NCBI RefSeq assembly: GCF_027531905.1
Contig: NZ_JAPZSU010000012.1
Span: 28,672-92,671, forward strand
Direction of reading: 5' to 3'
Length of the DNA stretch: 64,000 nucleotides
Source of the DNA: Flavobacterium sp.
GTDB taxonomy: Bacteria > Bacteroidota > Bacteroidia > Flavobacteriales > Flavobacteriaceae
Shown here: positions 55,523 through 64,000 of the stretch, piece after piece
Numbering within the stretch: the first letter of the stretch is position 1
Layout of the letters: every line of letters begins with the position of its first letter
Position numbers and translations under genes: made by a program
The notes under the pieces: model-generated
The model's database searches: none
Seen by the model: the letters and a program-made list of their open reading frames with translations, nothing else
What the model was told of the DNA's origin: nothing

Positions 55523-58500
55523 ATGGATAAAAAAATCTACTCCTTTTTGTTTTCTACTCGTTTGATGGCGGTATTGTTCATTGCCTATGCAGTAGCCATG
55601 GCTACCGGAACGTTTATCGAAAGTAAATACAATACCGATACAGCCAAAATTTGGATTTATAATGCTTGGTGGTTCGAAGTCATTCATGTGTTTTTCTTGA
55701 TTAATTTCTTCGGAAATATCAAAAGATACCAGTTATTAAAAAAAGAAAAATGGGCCACCTTATTGCTACACTTGGCTTTTATTTTTATTATCATTGGTGC
55801 ATTTATTACACGTTATATTAGCTATGAAGGAATGATGCCAATTAGAGAAGGTGCTACTGAAAGCCGAATCTTTTCTGATAAAACGTTTGTAACTGTTTTT
55901 GTTGATGGGGAGTACAAAGGAGAAATGAAGCGTCGAACGTTCGAGAAAAATGTGTTGCTTTCTCCGGTGACAAATAATGATTTCTCGATTGAGGATAAAT
56001 TTGCCGAAATCCCTTTTGAAGTGAATTATGAAAACTTCATCATGGGCGCAAAGGAATACATCAAACCTGATTCTAAAGGAATTTTATATCTAAAAATCGT
56101 CGAAGCTGGCGAAGGCGGACGAGAAGAGCATTTCTTGAAAGAAGGCGAAGTACAAAACATTCATAACGTTTTGTATGCTTTGAATAAATATACCGAAGGA
56201 GCGATCAATATTACGACTACGGGAAAAGAGTACACCATTCAAACCCCATTTGAAGGAAACTTTATGCGAATGGCGGATAAGTTGGAAGGAAAAGTAGCCA
56301 AAGATGTGGTGCAACCTTTAATGATGCGTTCGTTATATTCTATTGGTGAAAAACGAATTGTTTTTCCCGAACCTGCTGTTAGAGGAGTAATTGCTTACGA
56401 GTCAAATAATGATTTTAAAGCCAAAACTCATGAAGATGCTTTAGAGTTGACTATTACTTCACAAGGAAAGACTGAAAAAGTGACTGTTTTAGGTTCTAAA
56501 GGAAAAATTGGTGATTTTAAAACAGTTAAAATTGGTAAATTGGATTTTGCCATCGCTTATGGAAGTAAAGAATATCTATTGCCTTTCAAAGTAAAACTAA
56601 ACGATTTTATTGCGACCAAATATCCTGGAACGGAAAAGAGTTATTCGGCTTTTGAAAGTAAAGTAACTGTTTTAGATGGCAAAGATAATTTTGACGCACG
56701 TATTTATATGAATCATGTGTTGGATCACAAACAATATCGATTCTTTCAATCGGGTTTCGATCCTGATGAAAAAGGAACCATTCTTTCGGTAAACCATGAT
56801 TTCTGGGGAACGAACATTACATATTTGGGGTACTTTTTATTATATTTTGCAATGATGGCAATTCTATTTACCAAGCATTCTCGTTTTGGCGATTTGAAAA
56901 GAAAGTTAGAAGCAGTAAAGAATAAGAAAGCTAAATTACTTTCTATTTTTTTGTTGTTTTTTGGATTACAAGGTTTTGCACAAAGTCATGAAGGACACAA
57001 TCACGCGCCTGGTGAAGGGCATGAGCATGAGCAATCTGCAATGCATACAAGAAAAGCGCCAACCGAAGCGGAATTGGATGCGTTATTGAAAACCAATACG
57101 ATCAAAGCAGAACATGCGGCGAAATTTGGTCGATTGATTATTCAAGATGCCGGCGGAAGAATGAAACCGATTAATACGTTTTCGTCTGAATTATTGCGAA
57201 AAGTGAGTCACGATAATACATTTAAAGGGATGAACTCGGATCAAGTGTTTCTGTCAATGACACAATTTGCTAATATTTGGCTAGAAGTGCCTTTGATTTA
57301 TATCACCCCCAAAAACGATAGTATCCGTAAAATTATAGGTGTTGATAGCAAAGCTAAATTAGTCCCATTTATCAAGTTTTTTGATGAAAAAGGAAACTAC
57401 AAATTGTCTCCTTATTTGGATGCTGCCTACAAAGCAGCCAATCCAAATAGTTTTGAAAAAGATTTTATTGAAACGGATAAAAAAGTCAACTTAATGGAAT
57501 CGGCATTGAGCGGTCGTATTTTGAAAATTTTTCCTATTCCCAATCATGAAAATTCGAAATGGGTTTCCTACTTAGAATTGAATGAAGCAGGATTAAAAGG
57601 AATGGATTCTACCTATACCAAAAGTATTTTGCCTTTGTATTTTGGCACCTTGAATAATGCCATTAAAACCCAATCCTATGACACTTCGGATGAATTACTT
57701 GAAAGTATAAATGGGTTTCAGAAAAAATTTGGTGGAAAAGTGCTGCCTAGCGAAAAGAAAATTGATTTGGAAATAGCTTACAATAAGTATGATGTTTTTC
57801 AAAAACTACCAAATATTTACTTGTTAGCGGCAATGATGATGTTAATTTTTACGATCTTACAAATTTTTAAAGATAGAAAAGCATTGCGTATAATAATTAA
57901 TGGCTTCCATGTTTTTATTGGACTTTTATTTGCATTACATACGGTTGGATTGATTGCGAGATGGTATATTTCGGGTCACGCACCTTGGAGCAACGCTTAC
58001 GAATCGATTATTTATATTGCATGGTCTACCATGTTCTTTGGATTGGCTTTTGACCGAAAATCAAAATTAACTGTAGCTTCTTCAGCCTTTGTTACAGCTA
58101 TGATTTTATGGGCGGCATCTTTAAATTGGATTGACCCAGAAATTGCAAACCTGCAACCAGTTTTGAATTCGTATTGGTTAATGATTCACGTGGCGGTAAT
58201 TGTAGCGAGTTATGGACCAACTGCATTAGGGATGATTCTAGGATTTGTTTCTTTATTGCTGATTTTCTTTACCAATGAAAAGAATAAAGCAAAAATGGAG
58301 TTGAACATCCAAGAGTTGACCTATATCAACGAAATGGCATTGACAATAGGTTTGGTGATGCTTACGATTGGAAATTTCTTAGGTGGACAATGGGCCAACG
58401 AAAGTTGGGGACGCTACTGGGGTTGGGATCCAAAAGAAACTTGGGCTTTGATCAGTATTATGGTGTATGCTTTTGTGATTCACATGCGATTCGTGCCTTC

Positions 58501-58714
58501 GTTAAGAGGAAAATGGATTTTTAATTTGATGAGCATGTACGCCTTTCTTTCGATTTTGTTCACCTATTATGGAGTAAATTTCCATTTAGTAGGTTTACAT
58601 TCTTATGCGAGTGGCGAAGCAAAATCCTTAAGCTGGATTTGGTATTCTTTAGGAACGATTACGTTCATCGGGGCCTTAACCTATCCAAAATATAAGAAGT
58701 TTTATAAAAAATAA
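55523..58714 (+). CDS. Cytochrome c biogenesis protein, ResB-CcsA fusion
   Basis: N-terminal ResB-like region; C-terminal CcsA with WGWDPKETWALISIMVYAFVIHMR haem motif. Confidence 0.93.
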   Translation: MDKKIYSFLFSTRLMAVLFIAYAVAMATGTFIESKYNTDTAKIWIYNAWWFEVIHVFFLINFFGNIKRYQLLKKEKWATLLLHLAFIFIIIGAFITRYISYEGMMPIREGATESRIFSDKTFVTVFVDGEYKGEMKRRTFEKNVLLSPVTNNDFSIEDKFAEIPFEVNYENFIMGAKEYIKPDSKGILYLKIVEAGEGGREEHFLKEGEVQNIHNVLYALNKYTEGAINITTTGKEYTIQTPFEGNFMRMADKLEGKVAKDVVQPLMMRSLYSIGEKRIVFPEPAVRGVIAYESNNDFKAKTHEDALELTITSQGKTEKVTVLGSKGKIGDFKTVKIGKLDFAIAYGSKEYLLPFKVKLNDFIATKYPGTEKSYSAFESKVTVLDGKDNFDARIYMNHVLDHKQYRFFQSGFDPDEKGTILSVNHDFWGTNITYLGYFLLYFAMMAILFTKHSRFGDLKRKLEAVKNKKAKLLSIFLLFFGLQGFAQSHEGHNHAPGEGHEHEQSAMHTRKAPTEAELDALLKTNTIKAEHAAKFGRLIIQDAGGRMKPINTFSSELLRKVSHDNTFKGMNSDQVFLSMTQFANIWLEVPLIYITPKNDSIRKIIGVDSKAKLVPFIKFFDEKGNYKLSPYLDAAYKAANPNSFEKDFIETDKKVNLMESALSGRILKIFPIPNHENSKWVSYLELNEAGLKGMDSTYTKSILPLYFGTLNNAIKTQSYDTSDELLESINGFQKKFGGKVLPSEKKIDLEIAYNKYDVFQKLPNIYLLAAMMMLIFTILQIFKDRKALRIIINGFHVFIGLLFALHTVGLIARWYISGHAPWSNAYESIIYIAWSTMFFGLAFDRKSKLTVASSAFVTAMILWAASLNWIDPEIANLQPVLNSYWLMIHVAVIVASYGPTALGMILGFVSLLLIFFTNEKNKAKMELNIQELTYINEMALTIGLVMLTIGNFLGGQWANESWGRYWGWDPKETWALISIMVYAFVIHMRFVPSLRGKWIFNLMSMYAFLSILFTYYGVNFHLVGLHSYASGEAKSLSWIWYSLGTITFIGALTYPKYKKFYKK

Positions 58715-58736
58715 CGTTATTCCCATTTAAATTCAA

Positions 58737-58775
58737 AATCAGCTGCTTTCCATCAGCTGATTTTTTTTTTTTTTT
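58737..58775 (+). terminator. Terminator with a 15-nt T run
   Basis: AATCAGCTGctttccatCAGCTGATT followed by T15. Confidence 0.88.
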
Positions 58776-58827
58776 GATAAAAGATTAACTTTTGTTGATC
58801 TAACCAAGATTTTTTTGGAACGAATAA

Positions 58828-59442
58828 ATGGTTACTTTTATGAAAAATTATAAGATGAAAAAATTAGTTTCCATAGTAAGCGTAGCATTACTATTTTTTA
58901 GTTGTCAAAATCAAGCACAAACCTCAAAAGTTAATTCTACAGTTATGACTACCAATGTTGCCAAAGAAACCATCTATCAATTTAAAGTAACCGATTTATC
59001 AGGAGATACTTTTGATTTCGCTACGTTGAAAGGGAAAAAAATTATGATTGTCAACACCGCTTCCAAATGTGGTTTGACACCTCAATACAAAGACTTAGAA
59101 GCTTTGTATAAAGAATACTCCAGCAAAGGATTTGTAATTGTTGGTTTTCCAGCAAATAATTTTGCTTCACAAGAACCGGGAACCAAAGAGGAAATAGCTA
59201 CGTTCTGTCAACAAAATTATGGAGTAACTTTCCCGATGATGGATAAAGTTTCGGTAAAAGGAAGTGACATGTGTGCTGTGTACCAGTTTTTAACTCAAAA
59301 AGCTAAAAACGGTCTAAAAGATTCTGAAGTTGAATGGAATTTCCAAAAATACTTGTTGAACGAAAAAGGGGAGTTAGTTGAGGTTATTTCACCTAGAACC
59401 TTACCAACCGACCCAAAAATTATAAATTGGATAAAAAGTTAG
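58828..59442 (+). CDS. Glutathione peroxidase
   Basis: MIVNTASKCGLTPQYKDLEALYKEY, VEWNFQKYL; lipobox-like LLFFSCQN. Confidence 0.92.
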   Translation: MVTFMKNYKMKKLVSIVSVALLFFSCQNQAQTSKVNSTVMTTNVAKETIYQFKVTDLSGDTFDFATLKGKKIMIVNTASKCGLTPQYKDLEALYKEYSSKGFVIVGFPANNFASQEPGTKEEIATFCQQNYGVTFPMMDKVSVKGSDMCAVYQFLTQKAKNGLKDSEVEWNFQKYLLNEKGELVEVISPRTLPTDPKIINWIKS

Positions 59443-59476
59443 TTTGTTATTATATAGTAGTTTTAGTAATTTAATT

Positions 59477-59516
59477 TGAAAAAGAGTTTGCTTTGGCAAG
59501 CTCTTTTTTTGAAATA
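59477..59516 (+). terminator. Terminator after glutathione peroxidase
   Basis: AAAGAGTTTGCtttgGCAAGCTCTTTTTTT. Confidence 0.8.
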
Positions 59517-59723
59517 AAGAGAAATTTTAGAAAAAAATGAACTGCAAATTTGCAAATTTTTTTTACAAAAACTGATGTCTTTGATGGAAAATTATGAAAG
59601 TAAAGTAGTTGCTAATCTTGTTGAATTGAAGTTAGAATTTTACTGGTATTTAAAGATATTCATTTCAATCTGCGTCATCCGCGTTCCGTTTTAAAACGAT
59701 TTACATACAATTTCAGGTAAAAT

Positions 59724-60671
59724 TTATGATTCTTTAGCTATTATTTCTTTTACCGTAGCTTCATAATTTTTGATGCTTTTGGCTTTTTTAATATTCTTAT
59801 GCACTTTGTGTGGATTTGAAAAAAGCACTGAAAAGTACTCCCACAAATGATGCATTTTCAATAAAATATGAGTAGCCCCAGACAAGGATTCGCTATAGCC
59901 TTCGTAAAGTGTGTCGTGAAACTGGCTAAACACTTCCATTTTATTTTTGGGGTATTCGAAAGTATTGTTTTTAATCATATTGGGAAGAAAGGGATCCGCA
60001 ATCAATCCGCGGCCAATCATCCAGTGGTCGATACTTGGGAAACGTTGCTGCATCTTTTGAAATTGCGCCACCGAAGTGATGTCCCCGTTGTAATATAGTT
60101 TATGTTTTGTATTGTCAATGCAGTTTTGAAACCCTTCCAAATCAACACCTCCTTTGTACAATTGTTTTCCTAAACGAGCATGAATGGCAATATTTTTTAT
60201 GGGATATTGATCCAAAATAGGAAGGACGTCAAGTATTTCTTGTGGCGATTCGTAGCCTAAACGCATTTTCATCGAAACAATGATGTCGGTTTCGGTATGC
60301 GCTCTATCGAGTATATGATTGATTTTTTCTGTATTGCTTATTAGACCTGAACCCATTCCAGATTTTGTAACCATCGGATAGGGGCAACCTAGATTCCAGT
60401 TGAGTTCTTTGTATCCTAATTCTTTTACATAGCGGGCAACAAATAAAAATTCTTCGGCATCGTTCGTAATTACCTGCGGAATCACTTCAAGTGTAGCATT
60501 GTTTTCTGGGAGTAAATCTCTGTGATAGGAATTTTTGATGAGTAATTTTCCGTTCAGCCGAATATAAGGCGAATAAAAAGTGTCGATGCCGCCAAAATAT
60601 TTTTGTTGTGCATTTCGAAAGCGGTAATCGGTGAATCCTTGTAAAGGTGAAGAAAGCAATGTGAAACTCAT
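59724..60671 (-). CDS. tRNA-dihydrouridine synthase family protein
   Basis: LLSSPLQGFTDYRFRN, NWNLGCPYPMVTKSGMGSGL, YYNGDITS, IGRGLIADPFLP; start 60671 (MSFTLLSSP). Confidence 0.9.
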   Translation of the reverse strand: MSFTLLSSPLQGFTDYRFRNAQQKYFGGIDTFYSPYIRLNGKLLIKNSYHRDLLPENNATLEVIPQVITNDAEEFLFVARYVKELGYKELNWNLGCPYPMVTKSGMGSGLISNTEKINHILDRAHTETDIIVSMKMRLGYESPQEILDVLPILDQYPIKNIAIHARLGKQLYKGGVDLEGFQNCIDNTKHKLYYNGDITSVAQFQKMQQRFPSIDHWMIGRGLIADPFLPNMIKNNTFEYPKNKMEVFSQFHDTLYEGYSESLSGATHILLKMHHLWEYFSVLFSNPHKVHKNIKKAKSIKNYEATVKEIIAKES

Positions 60672-60749
60672 AGTCGTAATAAAGCTGCAAAGATAAGTCA
60701 TTCAATTTTAGAAAGACGAATCTTGGTAGCCCAAAGTATCAGAGTTGTT

Positions 60750-60878
60750 GCCACGAATTAATAAATATAAGGGGAGTTCATATTTAGCTACAAATTCTCG
60801 AATTAATAAAACAAAAAGAAGCCGACAGATTACTCTAATTCAATAAGAAATAAAAAATAATTCGCGATTTCGTGGCAA
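60750..60878. repeat. TTGCCACGAA palindromic repeat R4
   Basis: TTGCCACGAA (60750-60759) and TTCGTGGCAA (60869-60878), with inner AATTA / AATTCG repeats. Confidence 0.7.
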
Positions 60879-60890
60879 AATAAAACTACT

Positions 60891-61388
60891 CTATTCCAAA
60901 ATCAATTGCATAAATACCGAATGCAACCAACGATCAAATTTATAACCCGATTCTTTGATGATTCCTACGGTTTTAAAGCCAAATTTTTCATGAAACAAAA
61001 CGCTACCTTGATTTTCGGAATCAATAACAGCTATCATCGTGTGGAGTTTTTGGGCTTTGGCCAAAGCAATTAGTTCTGCTAATAATACGTTTCCAATTCC
61101 TTTTCCGTGGTAATCATTCGCTACATAGACAGAATGTTCTACAGTAAATTTATAGGCTTCTCTAAAACGAAACTCGCTGTACATTCCAAAACCAACCACT
61201 TGACCATCAACTTCGGCCACGATTACAGGAAAATTTTTGGCCAATTTATCATCCAAAATTGCTTTCTGTTGTTCATACGTTCTGATGTTGTAATCATACA
61301 AAGCAGTTGAATGCAAAATGTTATAATTGATGATGTCCAATATGGCTTGTGTATCTTCGGTTTGGTAGGCTCTGATTTCGATTTTCAT
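60891..61388 (-). CDS. GNAT family N-acetyltransferase (PAT/bar-like)
   Basis: IEIRAYQTEDTQAILDIINYNILHSTALYDY, VANDYHGKGIGNVLLAELI; start 61388 preferred. Confidence 0.9.
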   Translation of the reverse strand: MKIEIRAYQTEDTQAILDIINYNILHSTALYDYNIRTYEQQKAILDDKLAKNFPVIVAEVDGQVVGFGMYSEFRFREAYKFTVEHSVYVANDYHGKGIGNVLLAELIALAKAQKLHTMIAVIDSENQGSVLFHEKFGFKTVGIIKESGYKFDRWLHSVFMQLILE

Positions 61389-61481
61389 TTTTAAAGTATT
61401 TCTATCCAAAAATAGGAAAAATTGATGTGTTTTGAAGGTTTTCGGTACTCAAGTTTGTAACTTTGCTGCTTATGTTGAAGT

Positions 61482-61525
61482 ACTATAACTTCTAACTTTT
61501 TTAACATCTAATTTCCAACTTTAAA
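61482..61525. repeat. Degenerate heptamer array (CTTCTAA)
   Basis: CTATAA CTTCTAA CTTTTTTAA CATCTAA TTTCCAA CTTTAAA abutting menD start. Confidence 0.65.
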
Positions 61526-61526
61526 A

Positions 61527-63185
61527 ATGGTGTATCCCAAAATACCTTTAGCACAAAGCCTACTTCAGATTTTTTTAGCCAAAGGAATTCAAACAATAGT
61601 TATCTCTCCTGGTTCTCGAAATGCCCCTCTAACCATTGGTTTTGCGAGTCATCCTGATTTTACTTGTTATAGCATTGCTGATGAGCGTTGCGCTGCATTT
61701 TTTGCGATGGGAATTGCCCAACAAACGCAAAAGCCAGTGGCCGTGGTGTGTACTTCTGGTTCGGCATTATTAAATTATTATCCTGCATTTGCAGAGGCTT
61801 TTTATAGTCAGATTCCGTTGATTGTACTTTCTGCAGACCGTCCACAAAGCAAGATAGACATTGGAGACGGACAAACGATTCGTCAAGAGAATGTTTTCCT
61901 GAATCATTCGTTATACAATGCCAATTTAACCGAAGACGCTTCTTTCGAGAATGATGTAAAAATCAACGAAGCGATTAACACTTCGATTACCCAAAAAGGC
62001 CCCGTTCATATCAATGCGCCATTCGAAGAGCCATTATATGAAACGGTAGAAGCTTTTACAGCTAATGCTCATATCGATGCTACGATTCCTGTTACTGTTG
62101 ATAAGCCATTAGGTGATTTGACACCTTTTGCGGAGATTTGGAATGCCTCCAAAAAGAAAATGATTTTGGTAGGCGTTAGTGGTTTGGATGCCAATGCGAA
62201 GTCGATTAACGTGATTGCGAATGACGATTCGATTATAGTGATGACTGAAACGACTTCGAATATTCACCATCCGAGTTTTGTCAACAATATCGATACGATA
62301 ATTACCCCGTTTACAAAAGAAGATTTCGAGGAGTTTCAACCCGATATTTTGGTGACTTTTGGAGGAATGGTGGTGTCCAAACGCATCAAAGCTTTTTTAA
62401 GAAAATACAAACCCAAACATCATTGGCATATTGACCCTTTGAGAGCTTATGATACGTTTGGTGCTTTAACACACCATTTTGAAGTACATCCGAATATCTT
62501 TTTTACCGCATTTTATCCTTTGGCACAAAAAGTTAAGAGCAATTATTCATCCCAATTGGCGCAGGTGAAATATTTGCGCAAGCAAAAACACGATTGGTAT
62601 GTGTCTAAAATGCCGTTTTGTGATTTTATGGTTTTTGATAAAGTAATTTCGAATTTGCCTAAAAACTCGCAATTGCAAATCAGTAACAGTTCGGCCATTC
62701 GATACGCTCAGTTGATTGATATTGACCCATCGATTGAAGTGTTTTGCAACCGAGGAACCAGTGGTATCGATGGAAGTACGTCTACTGCCATTGGAGCGGC
62801 TGTGGCTAACGGAAAACCAACCGTTTTTATGGGCGGAGATATTGGGTTTTTCTATGATAGTAATGCCCTTTGGAACAATTATATTCCGAAAAATTTTAAA
62901 ATCATCCTTATCAATAATGGAGGAGGAGGCATCTTTAGAATCTTACCCGGACATGATGAAACACCAGTTTTTAATACTTTCTTCGAAACCTCACATCACT
63001 TAACTGCGGAACATTTGGCTAAAATGTATGGTTTAGCGTACAGCAAAGCGACAGATGCTGCAAGTTTAGATGAGGCTATTGTTACTTTGTTCCAACAAAA
63101 TGAAGTGCCTCAACTATTAGAAATCTTCACCCCAACGGTTGAAAATGATAAGATTTTATTACAATATTTCAGGGAGTTGATTTGA
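61527..63185 (+). CDS. menD: 2-succinyl-5-enolpyruvyl-6-hydroxy-3-cyclohexene-1-carboxylate synthase
   Basis: ThDP enzyme; VISPGSRNAPLTIGFASHPDF, CNRGTSGIDGSTSTAIGAA, INNGGGGIFRILPG. Confidence 0.95.
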   Translation: MVYPKIPLAQSLLQIFLAKGIQTIVISPGSRNAPLTIGFASHPDFTCYSIADERCAAFFAMGIAQQTQKPVAVVCTSGSALLNYYPAFAEAFYSQIPLIVLSADRPQSKIDIGDGQTIRQENVFLNHSLYNANLTEDASFENDVKINEAINTSITQKGPVHINAPFEEPLYETVEAFTANAHIDATIPVTVDKPLGDLTPFAEIWNASKKKMILVGVSGLDANAKSINVIANDDSIIVMTETTSNIHHPSFVNNIDTIITPFTKEDFEEFQPDILVTFGGMVVSKRIKAFLRKYKPKHHWHIDPLRAYDTFGALTHHFEVHPNIFFTAFYPLAQKVKSNYSSQLAQVKYLRKQKHDWYVSKMPFCDFMVFDKVISNLPKNSQLQISNSSAIRYAQLIDIDPSIEVFCNRGTSGIDGSTSTAIGAAVANGKPTVFMGGDIGFFYDSNALWNNYIPKNFKIILINNGGGGIFRILPGHDETPVFNTFFETSHHLTAEHLAKMYGLAYSKATDAASLDEAIVTLFQQNEVPQLLEIFTPTVENDKILLQYFRELI

Positions 63186-63480
63186 TTTGGAGACTTTTAG
63201 TATGTTTACAATACTTGAGTAGCAAAAAACATCAAGTTTAGAGTTTTTTAGGCGCTAAATTTTTACTTAAAAAGTAACCATGGAATAAGCTTATAAAAAC
63301 TGGTGGATAGTTTTGGATCTTAGTAATTTGGATTTTTTTTTTAAAGTATAAAAGCCTTTCATACTTCTTTCTTAAAACTTTACGTTAACCCCATAATCCA
63401 TAAATGCATTTTAGAAATTCTTATTCATTTATTTACAAGTTGAGATTTTTATCAGCTTTCCTATTGAGTTGCCATTTTTA

Positions 63481-63696
63481 TCATTTGTCTAATAACGTTT
63501 TAAAGCTTGAAGAAATGTAAAAATAAGGAAGTCTCAATTTTCGATTAAATTCTGACTTGGTAAGTACAAAAGCAATTTCAAAGTAAGTCCAAAAACCGCC
63601 ATTTTTGCAAACTGCTGATGGGGGGCATTTATAATGTTCACGTTGCTGCATATCTAAATTTACCATCCTTTTTATTCCAAATTTATCGGTAAACAT
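63481..63696 (-). CDS. Hypothetical protein, weak ORF
   Basis: 71 aa, Cys-containing, no recognisable family. Confidence 0.25.
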   Translation of the reverse strand: MFTDKFGIKRMVNLDMQQREHYKCPPSAVCKNGGFWTYFEIAFVLTKSEFNRKLRLPYFYISSSFKTLLDK

Positions 63697-63697
63697 A

Positions 63698-63737
63698 AAA
63701 AGTTAAAGGTTAAAAAATCCAGCCTTTAACTTTTGGG
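63698..63737 (-). terminator. Hairpin, probable terminator of a truncated minus-strand gene
   Basis: AAAAGTTAAAGG...CCTTTAACTTTT; minus-strand T run. Confidence 0.6.
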
Positions 63738-63750
63738 ATCATTGGTTAAA

Positions 63751-63813
63751 TTATTGCCCCATTTGTTGAGATTCTTCATAATTTGGCCCATATAAAGATG
63801 GAACTTTGTTGAA
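63751..63813 (-). pseudogene. Possible C-terminal gene remnant
   Basis: Minus strand reads FNKVPSLYGPNYEESQQMGQ* and is preceded by an in-frame TAG; followed by a terminator-like hairpin. Confidence 0.35.
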
Positions 63814-63879
63814 CTAAACCTTCGGTAGCACCAAGCAAATGATTTAGTATCTTACGAATATACTTAAAATTCGTAAATT

Positions 63880-64000
63880 ATGACTACAAAAAAAAGAATC
63901 CGGAAGCATTAAGGGAAAATAAAATCCTACATCAAGCCAAACGGGAAGTTCTAGGTTTTGAAGAATTACTATCACGCTTTGAGCGCACGGTTTCTGTCTT
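63880..64000 (+). pseudogene. Start of a frameshifted ORF, possibly an integrase/recombinase N-terminus, cut by window edge
   Basis: ATGACTAC-A8-G; frame 0 stops at 63910, while a -1 shift at the A8 tract gives MTTKKKNPEALRENKILHQAKREVLGFEELLSRFERTVSV, open to the edge. Confidence 0.35.

Noticed and set aside
59520-59720. Possible degenerate repeat (AATCTGCGTCATCCGCGTTCC) after glutathione peroxidase
   Set aside because: Looks vaguely like other Bacteroidota intergenic sequence but has no second copy or clear arms in this window.
1-64000. CRISPR array, rRNA or tRNA genes
   Set aside because: No regularly spaced identical repeats, no cas-like ORFs and no recognisable rRNA or tRNA cloverleaf seen by eye.

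Overview
This is a 64 kb chromosomal window from a low-GC Bacteroidota, very likely a Flavobacterium-type organism. The assignment rests on type IX secretion genes, the LpxC/FabZ fusion, TAnnTTTG -7 promoter elements and AT-rich intergenic DNA. Most of it is core housekeeping: tsaE, porX, the lpxD-lpxC/fabZ-lpxA-efp-lpxD2 cluster, sucD, lon, porQ-cmk, rpsA, a T9SS adhesin/PorP-SprF/OmpA trio, tcdA, maf, a UbiA prenyltransferase, a KdsC-like phosphatase, a ResB/CcsA fusion, a DUS enzyme and menD. I saw no rRNA, tRNA or CRISPR. The less-explained content is: (i) a divergent locus at 31.4-36.1 kb with a two-component system facing a DUF2589-type operon, whose promoter lies between perfect 9-bp inverted repeats; (ii) several families of small palindromic repeats in intergenic DNA, including a hairpin leader seen twice at similar distance from a start codon, a 104-nt element seen twice, a CACATAG palindrome seen twice, a 172-bp MITE with an ATTAA target duplication at a stop codon, and a TTGCCACGAA element; (iii) three AACTA-N6-(T/A)AGTT operators at exact 20-bp steps upstream of blaI-blaR1; (iv) short 6-8 bp degenerate tandem arrays next to genes; (v) an unannotated 35-aa membrane smORF beside a sodium/solute symporter; (vi) a probable mobile-element edge at the right end. 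All alignments were done by eye; no database search was run.
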